A DNA stretch of 64,000 nucleotides, taken from contig NZ_JARKMX010000008.1 of the NCBI RefSeq assembly GCF_029360705.1, positions 558,001 to 622,000 on the forward strand, given 5' to 3'. Every line of letters starts with the position of its first letter. Position 1 is the first letter of the stretch. The translations under genes were made by a program, and so were the position numbers. This stretch comes from Paraflavitalea pollutisoli. Lineage in GTDB: Bacteria > Bacteroidota > Bacteroidia > Chitinophagales > Chitinophagaceae. Of the stretch, positions 26,079-33,488 are shown one piece after another. The notes beneath the pieces are model-generated. The model searched no databases. It was not told the origin of the DNA and saw nothing but the letters and a program-made list of their open reading frames with translations.

Positions 26079-26480
26079 TCAATTTGGCGAAGCCGCGATT
26101 GTCGAGGGCTGTGGCGGAATATGGTCTTCATCGAGCCAGCCGCCGTTCGGGAAATCTATACGGACTACAGCGCAGTTGATAATGTGTACTTTCAGGTCAT
26201 CGTATGTGGCGGTGTGTCCTGTTTTGGGGTTGAAATATCCAACAGCCGCTGCATGAATGCCGTTCTTGAAGTCGCAACCAGACTTTTCCTTTAGTTCCTG
26301 GTTAACCTTGATCTTCTGAGGCACTTCTTCCTGGGACGGCTGAGTCGAAGGCTGTTGGCCGTAAGCAAAGGGTTTCGGCTCCTCCTTGTTAACAGGCCGA
26401 TGGTCTGCCGATGTTGAATCGGCAGACTGGCATGCTACAGTGATTGAAAGAATGGTCAGCCAAATGAGCAACCTGGCCAT
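26079..26480 (-). CDS. Small lipoprotein of unknown function
   Basis: I choose the ATG at 26478-26480, which gives MARLLIWLTILSITVAC, a standard lipoprotein signal with lipidated Cys17 (133 residues total). After a Pro/Gln/Glu-rich linker (about 20-60), a compact domain contains two more Cys residues (KEKSGCDFKNG and HIINCAVVRIDFPNGGW) and the pattern AAAVGYFNPKTGHTATYDDL, suggesting a small disulfide-bonded periplasmic fold. I do not recognise the family. It sits 38 bases after the DUF4407-like gene in the same operon. Confidence 0.65.
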   Translation of the reverse strand: MARLLIWLTILSITVACQSADSTSADHRPVNKEEPKPFAYGQQPSTQPSQEEVPQKIKVNQELKEKSGCDFKNGIHAAAVGYFNPKTGHTATYDDLKVHIINCAVVRIDFPNGGWLDEDHIPPQPSTIAASPN

Positions 26481-26518
26481 ATGGAATGGTTTGGAGGTAA
26501 AAAGGGGGCGTGTCAAGT

Positions 26519-27517
26519 TCAGGCTGGCGATGCCGATTTGGCAAGGGCTTCCAATCGTTGTACGCGCAAGTTCATGTGGTGCAAGACCGCTTTCTCATAA
26601 TCGCTGGCTTTGTCGCCTTGCTTGCTTACCAGCACTAGCATCTCGATAAACAGGAAGAAAAGTATCCATAACAACCAGAAGCTAAGCGCTACGTAAGAGT
26701 TGGAAATCAGTCGCACCATTACTTTTAACTCGTCAAGAAATCCGGTGTTGGCTTTGAGTTCCTGTTCGAGGGCGGGTCTGATGTGCAGGAGGTCATTTTC
26801 TTTTGCAGCTTTACGCTGATGCATCGAGCCAATAGCTGAATCCAATGGCTTTAATAAGGCCATTTTCGGATTGGGTAAAAAGGTTTTTGAAATTGAGGTC
26901 TTCTTTCTGGGAGTTTCAACTGTTGAATCGCCTCCTGAAGCATTCTTATATTTCGTGCGCTCCGTTGTATGCTCGGTTTGCGACTCGATAATAGGAATGG
27001 TTGGGTTTTTCCCAATGTCGGCAATGTAAGCCAGCTTTTCTTGCTCTTTTCTTGTGATACTGGTGTCCAACGCGAATATTTGATCCTTCAGTTCAGCTGT
27101 TTTAGAAGGTAATACTTTGTCCACTCTTTCTGATATATAAGTCACCTTCTCCAATTCAATATCCTTCTCCAACAATATTTGGTCGATGATCACCGCCCCT
27201 AATATGGACATCATGAGCGCCAGGCAAAACCTGAATACCAGCAAAAGTTTGCCCGGGTTCAGTGATAGTATGATTTGGCGCTCTACCTGCACAATGATAA
27301 TCACGGCAATCACGCCAGCGACAATACTGCCGGTTAAGTTGGATGTCAGGTAGCGCTGTGCAAACGTGACGCCAATGAAGAACCACAATATACAAATGAT
27401 CAGCATGGCTGCTGTGTACTTTTTGACAGCTTTGAAGGCTGCCTCACTGCAACCCCTTAGTATGTTGTAGTTGTATCCCGTCAGGAAACAACCAAAGCGA
27501 ACCCATAGATTTTTCAT
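26519..27517 (-). CDS. DUF4407-like membrane protein with coiled-coil insert
   Basis: The 332-residue protein has three N-terminal transmembrane helices (about 34-54, 62-79, 91-114). A long charged, probably coiled-coil cytosolic or periplasmic segment (about 118-265; ERVDKVLPSKTAELKDQIF, EQELKANTGFLDELK) follows, then a fourth hydrophobic helix (about 278-300). This arrangement, with a basic residue after helix 2 and acidic EKDIE after helix 3, matches DUF4407 proteins as I know them. Their function is not established. The gene lies 9 bases after the 188-residue helical protein, implying a functional pair. Confidence 0.65.
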   Translation of the reverse strand: MKNLWVRFGCFLTGYNYNILRGCSEAAFKAVKKYTAAMLIICILWFFIGVTFAQRYLTSNLTGSIVAGVIAVIIIVQVERQIILSLNPGKLLLVFRFCLALMMSILGAVIIDQILLEKDIELEKVTYISERVDKVLPSKTAELKDQIFALDTSITRKEQEKLAYIADIGKNPTIPIIESQTEHTTERTKYKNASGGDSTVETPRKKTSISKTFLPNPKMALLKPLDSAIGSMHQRKAAKENDLLHIRPALEQELKANTGFLDELKVMVRLISNSYVALSFWLLWILFFLFIEMLVLVSKQGDKASDYEKAVLHHMNLRVQRLEALAKSASPA

Positions 27518-27526
27518 GCGATACCG

Positions 27527-28093
27527 TTAAAAGTGTTTGTTAAGGATCATCTGTCCAGAGATGGCCGCCAGGCCGTTCCGAAAGCCGCGGGTATAACTGA
27601 TAATGATGCCATGCCCTACCCCTTCATTCTGCCTGGCTTGTTCCTCGATCTCGATGACCTGTTTGATATGGCTTTCGGCGATCTCCTTTTTTACCACCAG
27701 TTCTTCCACCATATCGACCATGCCGCTGCGGCTCCTGCTAACGATGTGGAAGTTGATCTGACGAATGAAGTCCTCGTAAAAGGTTTTTGTTTTGCGGATG
27801 GAGCGCTCCAGGTCGTTTTTAAGGGCGATAATGGTCTGGTCCAGGTGCGTCATGTCAGGATTGATCAAAGCGTCATTGTATCCCTTTGATTCATGGTTTT
27901 TGTCGAGGAATTCATACAGCAATTGAATGCCTGCAAACAAGGGCGCTGCTGGCGGCTCGTTGTTGGTCTGGTTAGCTGGCTGCTCCTTTTCGATGAAGGT
28001 TTCTTCGGGAATGTCGCCGACTGCGTTTGCAAATGACAAATCATGGTCATGACCGTTTTTGTGTTGACGGTTGAAGAGGTTAAATAATCCCAT
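27527..28093 (-). CDS. Cytosolic helical hypothetical protein, 188 residues
   Basis: I do not recognise this family. The N-terminal about 50 residues are hydrophilic and His/Asn-rich (NRQHKNGHDHDL, QPANQTNNEPPAAP), probably disordered. The rest is helical, with heptad-like charged stretches (IIALKNDLERSIRKTKTFYE, MVDMVEELVVKKEIAESHIK) and a Gly-containing C-terminus (GIIISYTRGFRNGLAAISGQ). No signal or membrane segment. It is 9 bases from the genes on both sides (HNH nuclease upstream, DUF4407-like downstream), so it probably works with the membrane protein. Confidence 0.6.
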   Translation of the reverse strand: MGLFNLFNRQHKNGHDHDLSFANAVGDIPEETFIEKEQPANQTNNEPPAAPLFAGIQLLYEFLDKNHESKGYNDALINPDMTHLDQTIIALKNDLERSIRKTKTFYEDFIRQINFHIVSRSRSGMVDMVEELVVKKEIAESHIKQVIEIEEQARQNEGVGHGIIISYTRGFRNGLAAISGQMILNKHF

Positions 28094-28102
28094 AACGTGG
28101 TT

Positions 28103-28504
28103 TTATTGAATGGTGATGATTGGTACTTTGTATTTATTGTGACCGCGGCTATGACAACGCTCGCAGAGTGTGATCAGCAGGTGATCGGAGTAGTCCCAGG
28201 GATCACGAAATTGGTTTTGACTGGCCACAAAATGGTATTGCCGGTGATGTACCTGCAGGTCGTTGTCATTTTTACAATGTATACATCGGTGCCGGTCCCG
28301 TGCCAGGATGGCTTTTCTGCGCGCCTTCCACTTTGGGTGTAGTAGTTTGCCGCCATAGGACCCATGGACGGGTGTGTTGGTGTCCGGTGCGTCACCATTG
28401 GTGGCTTTCGGAGCGTTCTTAGGTTTATCCACCTCTACATACCGTCGGTACGGTGATTCATCTTTAAAAGCCAGGTAGCGGTGATGGTAAGTAGCTTCAG
28501 GCAT
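28103..28504 (-). CDS. HNH endonuclease-like protein
   Basis: In 133 residues there is a complete HNH (beta-beta-alpha-metal) module: KWKARRKAILARDRHRC with the first C-x2-C (CIHC, about 75-78), the LQVHHRQY His-His strand (about 85-92), a WDYSDHLLITLCERCH helix with the second C-x2-C and terminal His (about 105-120). The two CxxC pairs form the usual structural zinc site and the His pair the nuclease centre. The about 60 residues before it are hydrophilic and unassigned. It is the first gene of the tight operon running to 25689. It may be a nicking or cleaving nuclease of an accessory or defence function, or a housekeeping member of this very broad family. Confidence 0.8.
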   Translation of the reverse strand: MPEATYHHRYLAFKDESPYRRYVEVDKPKNAPKATNGDAPDTNTPVHGSYGGKLLHPKWKARRKAILARDRHRCIHCKNDNDLQVHHRQYHFVASQNQFRDPWDYSDHLLITLCERCHSRGHNKYKVPIITIQ

Positions 28505-28635
28505 AGACTTGTTAGTTTAAGGTAAAGCAATTCTTGTAGATGCGAGTCGAAGGATACTCGTAAGAAAACGAAGTGATAAGGTGTGTATTGTGGTTAGGAT
28601 ATTTGATCAGGTATTATTTGACATATGTCGACTGG

Positions 28636-28737
28636 TCACTTTCGGGTATTCCTATTTCGTACAAGGTATACTACTGAAAGTATAAAGAGTATGAGTAGTA
28701 TGACGATCAACGGGTAGAAACTCGTTTCGTTTTTCAT
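28636..28737 (-). CDS. Possible 33-residue single-helix membrane protein
   Basis: The frame from the ATG at 28735-28737 to the TGA at 28636-28638 encodes a short polar start (MKNETSFYP), one strong hydrophobic helix (LIVILLILFILSVVYLV) and a basic tail (RNRNTRK), the classic layout of a small bitopic membrane protein with the tail inside. No homologue comes to mind and there is no clear ribosome site, so it is suggested by composition only. It lies between the HNH operon and a small lipoprotein. Confidence 0.4.
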   Translation of the reverse strand: MKNETSFYPLIVILLILFILSVVYLVRNRNTRK

Positions 28738-28791
28738 AGTAGATAGTTGACAGGGAGTATAATGGGAGACCGGTACTGATGATTGCTAATG

Positions 28792-28998
28792 CTATTGTTC
28801 CCATTTGCAAAGGGTTCTGCCTCGGTCTTGTGCTACCTCCAGGCTTACGCGTACGATGGCGTGTCGGCAATTGCTTAGCCCACGACAGCGGGCTTTGTAG
28901 TGATAGCGATTGGCCGATTGACTATCACAGATGTATACGTCATGTTGACTGCTTGCGACGCATCCGGTCAGCAATAAGGACAATAGCAATGTTTTCAA
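28792..28998 (-). CDS. Small Cys-containing lipoprotein, 68 residues
   Basis: It starts with TTG at 28996-28998 (no in-frame ATG before the upstream stop) and has a short lipoprotein signal, MKTLLLSLLLTGC. The mature part, VYICDSQSANRYHYKARC then GLSNCRHAIVRVSLEVAQDR and GRTLCKWE, matches a small widespread Bacteroidota family with the pattern C-x-S-x-x-A-x-x-Y-H-x-x-x-x-C-x-G-L-x-x-C, seen in my memory mostly as stand-alone or phage/plasmid-associated proteins. The four Cys residues after the lipid Cys could form disulfides or bind metal. Function unknown. Confidence 0.65.
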   Translation of the reverse strand: MKTLLLSLLLTGCVASSQHDVYICDSQSANRYHYKARCRGLSNCRHAIVRVSLEVAQDRGRTLCKWEQ

Positions 28999-29048
28999 GG
29001 AAGGTTTGGTTTAGTGGTACAGCGGTATAAAGGGTCGAAATGGTACGG

Positions 29049-29258
29049 TCAGCTTGTGTGACAAGGTTGTACACAGTGGATGCAACCATTTGACTGTGTG
29101 TAGAATTTCTTGGCTTCCCGGACTGCTTCCAGGCAGGTGTCGAAGGCGCCCAGGTACAGCCGGTTTTCTGGTTTAGGAAACTTAGGACAGGCTTCCAGGT
29201 GTACCTCATGGTCTCCATTGTATTGAGCCACTTTGTTTACGTAATAACTCTTCTTCAT
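29049..29258 (-). CDS. Small conserved Cys/His protein, 69 residues
   Basis: The product starts MKKSYYVNKVAQYNGDHEVH and contains EACPKFPKPENRLYLGAF, then CLEAVREAKKFY and GCIHCVQPCHTS. This is a recurrent small Bacteroidota protein: an H-x3-C (HLEAC) near residue 24 and a C-terminal C-x2-C-x3-C-H cluster that could bind zinc. It is cytosolic with no signal. A perfect -7 box (TACTTTTG, complement of 29282-29289) lies 24 bases upstream. Function is unknown. Confidence 0.7.
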   Translation of the reverse strand: MKKSYYVNKVAQYNGDHEVHLEACPKFPKPENRLYLGAFDTCLEAVREAKKFYTQSNGCIHCVQPCHTS

Positions 29259-29281
29259 ATGACTGGTGTTTAATTATGTAT

Positions 29282-29289
29282 CAAAAGTA
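29282..29289 (-). promoter_or_regulatory. Bacteroidota -7 box upstream of the 69-residue protein gene
   Basis: On the minus strand TACTTTTG fits TAnnTTTG exactly and ends 24 bases before the ATG at 29258. No TTTG is present at the expected -33 distance, so this is a partial match. Confidence 0.4.
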
Positions 29290-29357
29290 GCGCGGGAAGA
29301 GAAGGTTTTTTTATGGGAAACCGTAAATGATCATTATGGACAAATAAAGTTCAGGGC

Positions 29358-30023
29358 TTAGATAATGCCGTTGTCTTTGCAAAAGGCTACCAGTTGCTCG
29401 TTGGTCGCAACGTTGAGCACTTGCTTTAGCTGATTCAGCTTCTTCTCTACGCTGCTTAATCCGGATGGTTTGATCTGTAGTTCCTGCAGTCTTGTGGGAA
29501 TGTCTTTCTGCATGGTTCCCGCGGCTAAGAGCTTGACAATGGCTGATTCGAATGTCGAGAACTCATATCCATTCTTACCATTGATCAGGTCCATGATGGG
29601 CCTTGGCAGATAGCGGCGGTGCATTCCCAGATCTTTAATCGCCTGCTTAATCTCCTGGGCATCGTGCCGGGCTTTCCGGATATAGCCTTCGATGTCCAGT
29701 TTGTTATACAGCATCTGGATGGTGGAGGTGGTGAAGTCGGCAGAGAATACCAGGATCTTCAGGTCTGGCTGTACTTCACGCACTGCGGTTATTAGGTCAA
29801 TCCCATTGGTGATACTTACTTTACGATCATCGGGTTCAAAATGCAGGTCGGTGATCATCAGGTCGTACGACCTGTCCGTTTTGGCTGTTTGCTTAACCAT
29901 TTCGAGCGCGTCATCGCAATAGTAGGCGTGTTGAAAATCAGTGATGCCCAGGTCTTCCAATGTTTTCTGGACTGAGATGTTGGCGCTTTCGTGATCTTCG
30001 GCGATGAGAACTTTTTTAATCAT
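29358..30023 (-). CDS. Response regulator with receiver domain and C-terminal helical domain
   Basis: The 221-residue protein has an N-terminal receiver domain (MIKKVLIAEDHESANIS) with the phosphoacceptor Asp59 in LMITDLHF, the conserved Ser/Thr in ILVFSAD and Lys in YIRKA. The C-terminal about 70 residues (about 150-221: FESAIVKLLAAGTMQKDIPT, SVEKKLNQLKQVLNVATNEQ) are helical and resemble a diverged LuxR-type helix-turn-helix. It overlaps the stop of the upstream histidine kinase by 4 bases (ATGA), so the two are translated together. It is the likely output partner of that kinase. Confidence 0.82.
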   Translation of the reverse strand: MIKKVLIAEDHESANISVQKTLEDLGITDFQHAYYCDDALEMVKQTAKTDRSYDLMITDLHFEPDDRKVSITNGIDLITAVREVQPDLKILVFSADFTTSTIQMLYNKLDIEGYIRKARHDAQEIKQAIKDLGMHRRYLPRPIMDLINGKNGYEFSTFESAIVKLLAAGTMQKDIPTRLQELQIKPSGLSSVEKKLNQLKQVLNVATNEQLVAFCKDNGII

Positions 30024-31663
30024 GGTGTTTGGTCTGATGGAATGGAAATGCGGATCTTCAATCCTTTGGTTGTGGGTTCAAATGTATATTCGCCACCGAT
30101 AGTTTTTATCCGGGTTCCCGTATTGTGGAGTCCATTCCCTTGTTTGAAGTCGGCCGGGAGGCCAACACCATTGTCTACATAATATATAAGGAGGTGATTT
30201 TCTTGGCGCTCAAAGCGCAGGCCGACATTGGTGGCTTGGCTATGTTTTTTCATATTGACCAGCAGTTCTTCGAGAATCTTCTCTACCTGGTTTCTTTTGG
30301 TGGTGGATAAGTAATCCCACAATTGTTGGTTATTGCCGGTAACGTATATATTGGTGTTGCCATTGCGGTATGAATCTGTTAGGGAAGAAACTACTTGTTC
30401 AAAGTCATGATTGATCGCTTGCGGGTGTTCGTAGGAAATATCCCGGGACTGTTTGTAGAGGTTGTCGATCTTGTCCAGCAGGATTTCCTTTTCCAGGGCC
30501 TCATTATGCTCAACTTCGGTCATAATACGGTATAAGCCATTGGCTACCACGTCATGCACTTTTTGGGAGGTTTTGAGTTGGTTGTCGCGGATGGCGATAT
30601 CTGCCGCTGCCTGGATCTTTTGTCGACGCTTGCGGTTGTATATAAATCCAATGACAGCAACCGAAATAACCAATCCGATGATAAGTTGAAGTTGTACATT
30701 ATCTCTGACAAGTTCCAGGTTGTCTGCTTTGCTTTTCTCTGTTTCATACCGGATAAGTGCAAATTGATTCTTGGCCTTGTTGCGAGCAGTTTGTAGGCTA
30801 TCGTCTATGGCTTGATAACTAGAGAAATAGGGACGTAAGTCTTCAGGGGGGCTTAATTCTATGACTTTGTCCAAAGCTTCTAGTTCATCATCTGGGCTTT
30901 TAAGTGATTTTAATAGCGAAAGCCTCCTTTGTGCGTATAGCAATCCCGAGTCAGGGTTCTTGGCTGTGTAGTAATCGGCGAGATGTGAGTAGCTGGCATT
31001 CATTCCCATTTGGTCTTTTAATGAATCGCGGATTGATAATGCCCGTAAGAGATCAGGTGCGGCGTTATAGGATGGTTGTTGCAACCATTTGGTTCTGGCG
31101 CTGTTGGAAAGGACGCGGGCATACTCTTTTGGATTTGCCTTTGCTAAATCAATGATTGAGTTGTATAGACTGTCAGCACTTTTGTAATCCCCAATCTTTT
31201 GAAAGGCTAGCGCTTTGCTGTTCAAGGCAATTAGCCTGAAATTGGTATCTGAAAGATATGGCAAGGCTTTGTCGAAGTAGTAAATCGCGTCTTTGTAGTT
31301 TTTGAGTTGTAAGCTGATATCACCAAGCTGGTAGTAATTTGACTGCAAACAATAACGGTCATCCTCCTTACGTTCATCCAAAAGCGACATGGAATTTAAC
31401 AAGCTTTCCTGCCCGCCATAATAGTCTCCTTCACGTGCCTGAAGTATAGCCATGAATGAATACGCAGTAGCTTTTTTCAGGCTGTCGTTTGAGTTGGAAG
31501 CGATCTCAGCGAAGTAATAAAAAGCGGAATCATTGTTGGATCGAAAAAGGGAATCTGCATAGTCGAATCCGGAAACCCGTAAAGGTGGGGAAAGTACAGT
31601 CGTATTTTTGCAGGCAAATAAGCAGACAAGAAGAATTGGTAGATAAATTTGGTAGGCTCTCAC
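30020..31663 (-). CDS. TPR sensor histidine kinase with lipoprotein-like N-terminus
   Basis: The frame opens with GTG at 31661-31663. The N-terminus MRAYQIYLPILLVCLFAC fits a lipoprotein signal (Cys18), unusual for a kinase. Residues about 45-290 are TPR-like helices (for example YYQLGDISLQLKNYKDAIYY), then a transmembrane helix (LQLIIGLVISVAVIGFIYNR, about 326-345), a dimerisation helix with candidate phosphoacceptor His370 (KVHDVVANGLYRI) and a C-terminal ATPase domain (ILEELLVNMKKHS and YYVDNGVGL with the N/G1 boxes). Translationally coupled to the response regulator. TPRs probably sense a periplasmic ligand or partner. The phosphoacceptor region is diverged from HisKA_3. Confidence 0.8.
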   Translation of the reverse strand: MRAYQIYLPILLVCLFACKNTTVLSPPLRVSGFDYADSLFRSNNDSAFYYFAEIASNSNDSLKKATAYSFMAILQAREGDYYGGQESLLNSMSLLDERKEDDRYCLQSNYYQLGDISLQLKNYKDAIYYFDKALPYLSDTNFRLIALNSKALAFQKIGDYKSADSLYNSIIDLAKANPKEYARVLSNSARTKWLQQPSYNAAPDLLRALSIRDSLKDQMGMNASYSHLADYYTAKNPDSGLLYAQRRLSLLKSLKSPDDELEALDKVIELSPPEDLRPYFSSYQAIDDSLQTARNKAKNQFALIRYETEKSKADNLELVRDNVQLQLIIGLVISVAVIGFIYNRKRRQKIQAAADIAIRDNQLKTSQKVHDVVANGLYRIMTEVEHNEALEKEILLDKIDNLYKQSRDISYEHPQAINHDFEQVVSSLTDSYRNGNTNIYVTGNNQQLWDYLSTTKRNQVEKILEELLVNMKKHSQATNVGLRFERQENHLLIYYVDNGVGLPADFKQGNGLHNTGTRIKTIGGEYTFEPTTKGLKIRISIPSDQTP

Positions 31664-31732
31664 TAACGGCTATTTGACTTAAATATAAATAATTCATGGT
31701 TGAATTTTGTTGATCGCCGTTAAGAAATAAGT

Positions 31733-31754
31733 AAGGCGAGCCGAAGCTCGCCTT
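31733..31754 (-). terminator. Terminator-like hairpin with UUCG loop after the 61-residue gene
   Basis: AAGGCGAGC (31733-31741) pairs perfectly with GCTCGCCTT (31746-31754); on the minus strand the loop is UUCG closed by C-G, a very stable tetraloop. It is 12 bases past the stop of the small gene at 31766 and is followed by ACTTATTTCTT, a weak T-tract. Confidence 0.6.
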
Positions 31755-31765
31755 GTTAAAGGATA

Positions 31766-31951
31766 TTATGGTTTAGGTGGCTTAGGAGGCAACGGCGGTA
31801 TGGTGCCAGTTTCGCCTCCGGTATCGCCTCCATCCCCGGGATCTCCATCGTCGTCCATCGTGGTGATTTGGCCGGTATTGGGATTACTGTTTACGTTGCT
31901 ATGGTGCGGATTCATTAATGCCCAAATCAGGGCGAGAATATACGGTAACAT
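31766..31951 (-). CDS. Small Asp/Gly- and Pro-rich protein, 61 residues
   Basis: It starts MLPYILALIWALMNPHHSN, a hydrophobic N-terminal helix that may be a membrane anchor or short signal. A strongly acidic Gly-rich stretch (MDDDGDPGDGGDTGGETG) and a proline tail (PPLPPKPPKP) follow. Similar tiny anchored proteins occur next to other small genes in Bacteroidota, but I cannot name a family. The stable hairpin 12 bases downstream supports it as a transcribed single gene. Function unknown. Confidence 0.5.
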   Translation of the reverse strand: MLPYILALIWALMNPHHSNVNSNPNTGQITTMDDDGDPGDGGDTGGETGTIPPLPPKPPKP

Positions 31952-32314
31952 TGATTTTTAAATTTTGAATGTTGTGAAAATGGCAGCCGGACACAGAGCA
32001 CCCGGCTGCGTGGATGCACGAGAGATGAAGCGCTTCTTGCTTGTTGGGGAAGTGTTGAGCGGGGATGGCGGAGGATCGTTGGGCGCTTCCCGAGCCGCTT
32101 GCCGGCCCTCCGTTTTCTTTGCTCGCTGTGAGATCAGTTCTGTACAGTTACCTCTTAGCTATTGAGGTGTTTGGCTGATGACAGAATAAAAGTAGGATGG
32201 TGTAAAGGGTTGATTTGCATGCAATTCCTATTCTGACGTTATTGCCTGATATTCCGGTTGGGATTCCAAGAATTCCAGTGCATTTTCCAATTATTCCGAC
32301 TAATACAATTGTTT
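31952..32314. other. Intergenic region with GC-rich hairpin
   Basis: The 363 bases between the small acidic protein gene (minus) and the bitopic membrane protein gene (plus) hold a perfect 8-base stem, GCAGCCGG (31983-31990) with CCGGCTGC (32002-32009), and a GC-rich middle part (about 32040-32110). The last 100 bases are AT-rich and should contain the promoter for the gene at 32315. I see no RNA gene or credible small frame. Confidence 0.4.
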
Positions 32315-33361
32315 ATGCGAACAGTGTTTTCTGACTACGAAAAGCTGGTTTTTGATGAATATCTCCGGAAGAAGGAGATGAATGAGCTTGCCCCAAGGCT
32401 AACTATATTGTCGCCTGCAGAATTACGGGATGAATGTGAGCGGATATGCTCTGAAAGGTTTGAAAAAAGAGACGAAGCAGTTTTAAGAGATTTCTTTGGA
32501 AAAGCCAGCGATCAGAAGACTTGCTTGCAAGCTATTCGAGGTTTCAAGGTTACAAAGTTTAAGTCTCTGATTACATATTTGAATAAAAAGGGGCTATCAA
32601 AAACCAGCCCTAAAAATGTTCAGTTATTGGCTTGGTTGATTGATTATCCCGAACGTCCCTATGATTATTCCCGTAATTATGTGATCAAGACCGATGTCAA
32701 TTTGGTTGGAAGACCGGCAGAAAAGGGGGGTGAAGAAGGAACCCTTGAGTTGAAAAAAATCAAAGAATCTGGTGGAAAAGAAGTAGATCCAGAAGATGGC
32801 TTGGCGGATTCAGGTAGCGAGGTCGAAAATAGCCAAAATGGGAGTCGGCTTAATTTTGATGACATGCCAGGGCAGACAGATACGGGAATAGAATCGGATG
32901 GAGTTAAGCGAAAAGTTGAGAATCTATCAGCTACGATTAAAGAAAAGGAGGTTAAATCGAAAGCCCCCTCTAAAAAGGTCGTATTTGTTGGGGTGTTGAT
33001 ATTCGTATTAGGCGGTGGTGCTTATTCAATAAAGGAGATATTTATACCTCCTCCTCCTCCATCATCTGGAAGTTGTATGTATTGGAATAAGGATCACTAC
33101 GAGCAGGTTCCCTGTAGCCAAAAGATTTCTGATGTGCTCGTATTGGCGCTTGATACTAGCAGACTAAATAATTTTAGAATGCTTACCCACAAGGATTCTG
33201 TGATAAGACGCGGAAAGGGTTTTGTCTGGTATTCTAAAATTGACAACGATGTTCAGTTTTACACAGCTGACGGTAGGCATCCGATATTTTACAGCAAGAG
33301 GTTGAAGCCGGCGACTCAGTATATAATCGACAAATATGCCGCCCTAATTAAGCTACCCTAG
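32315..33361 (+). CDS. Bitopic membrane protein with DNA-binding-like N-terminus, unknown function
   Basis: I start at the ATG at 32315 (MRTVFSDYEKLVFDEYLRKK, 348 residues); an ATG 57 bases earlier gives an unconvincing hydrophobic lead. The N-terminal about 110 residues are helical (LSPAELRDECERICSERFEK; KFKSLITYLNKKGLS; NVQLLAWLIDYPERPYDYS). A long acidic Gly/Ser-rich linker (about 130-215), one transmembrane helix (VVFVGVLIFVLGGGAYSI, about 226-243), a PPPPP spacer and an extracytoplasmic domain of about 95 residues with a Cys pair (CMYWNKDHYEQVPC) follow. I recall related proteins in Sphingobacteriales and Chitinophagales without assigned function. The topology suggests transfer of a signal across the inner membrane. 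Confidence 0.65.
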   Translation: MRTVFSDYEKLVFDEYLRKKEMNELAPRLTILSPAELRDECERICSERFEKRDEAVLRDFFGKASDQKTCLQAIRGFKVTKFKSLITYLNKKGLSKTSPKNVQLLAWLIDYPERPYDYSRNYVIKTDVNLVGRPAEKGGEEGTLELKKIKESGGKEVDPEDGLADSGSEVENSQNGSRLNFDDMPGQTDTGIESDGVKRKVENLSATIKEKEVKSKAPSKKVVFVGVLIFVLGGGAYSIKEIFIPPPPPSSGSCMYWNKDHYEQVPCSQKISDVLVLALDTSRLNNFRMLTHKDSVIRRGKGFVWYSKIDNDVQFYTADGRHPIFYSKRLKPATQYIIDKYAALIKLP

Positions 33362-33488
33362 TTGTAAATTCATTTCCCTATGCTATATGCTTATGACAAG
33401 ACGGTCTGTTACCAAAACGAATTTTGTTTTCGTATTCCACAGGCAAAATGTATTACTTACCAAATCGGGCCTGGCCTGACTGCCTATA

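Noticed and set aside
28652-28870. 72-codon minus-strand frame overlapping the small lipoprotein gene
   Set aside because: Out of frame with two better supported small genes; its N-terminus is antisense-like and rich in Arg/Pro/Thr.
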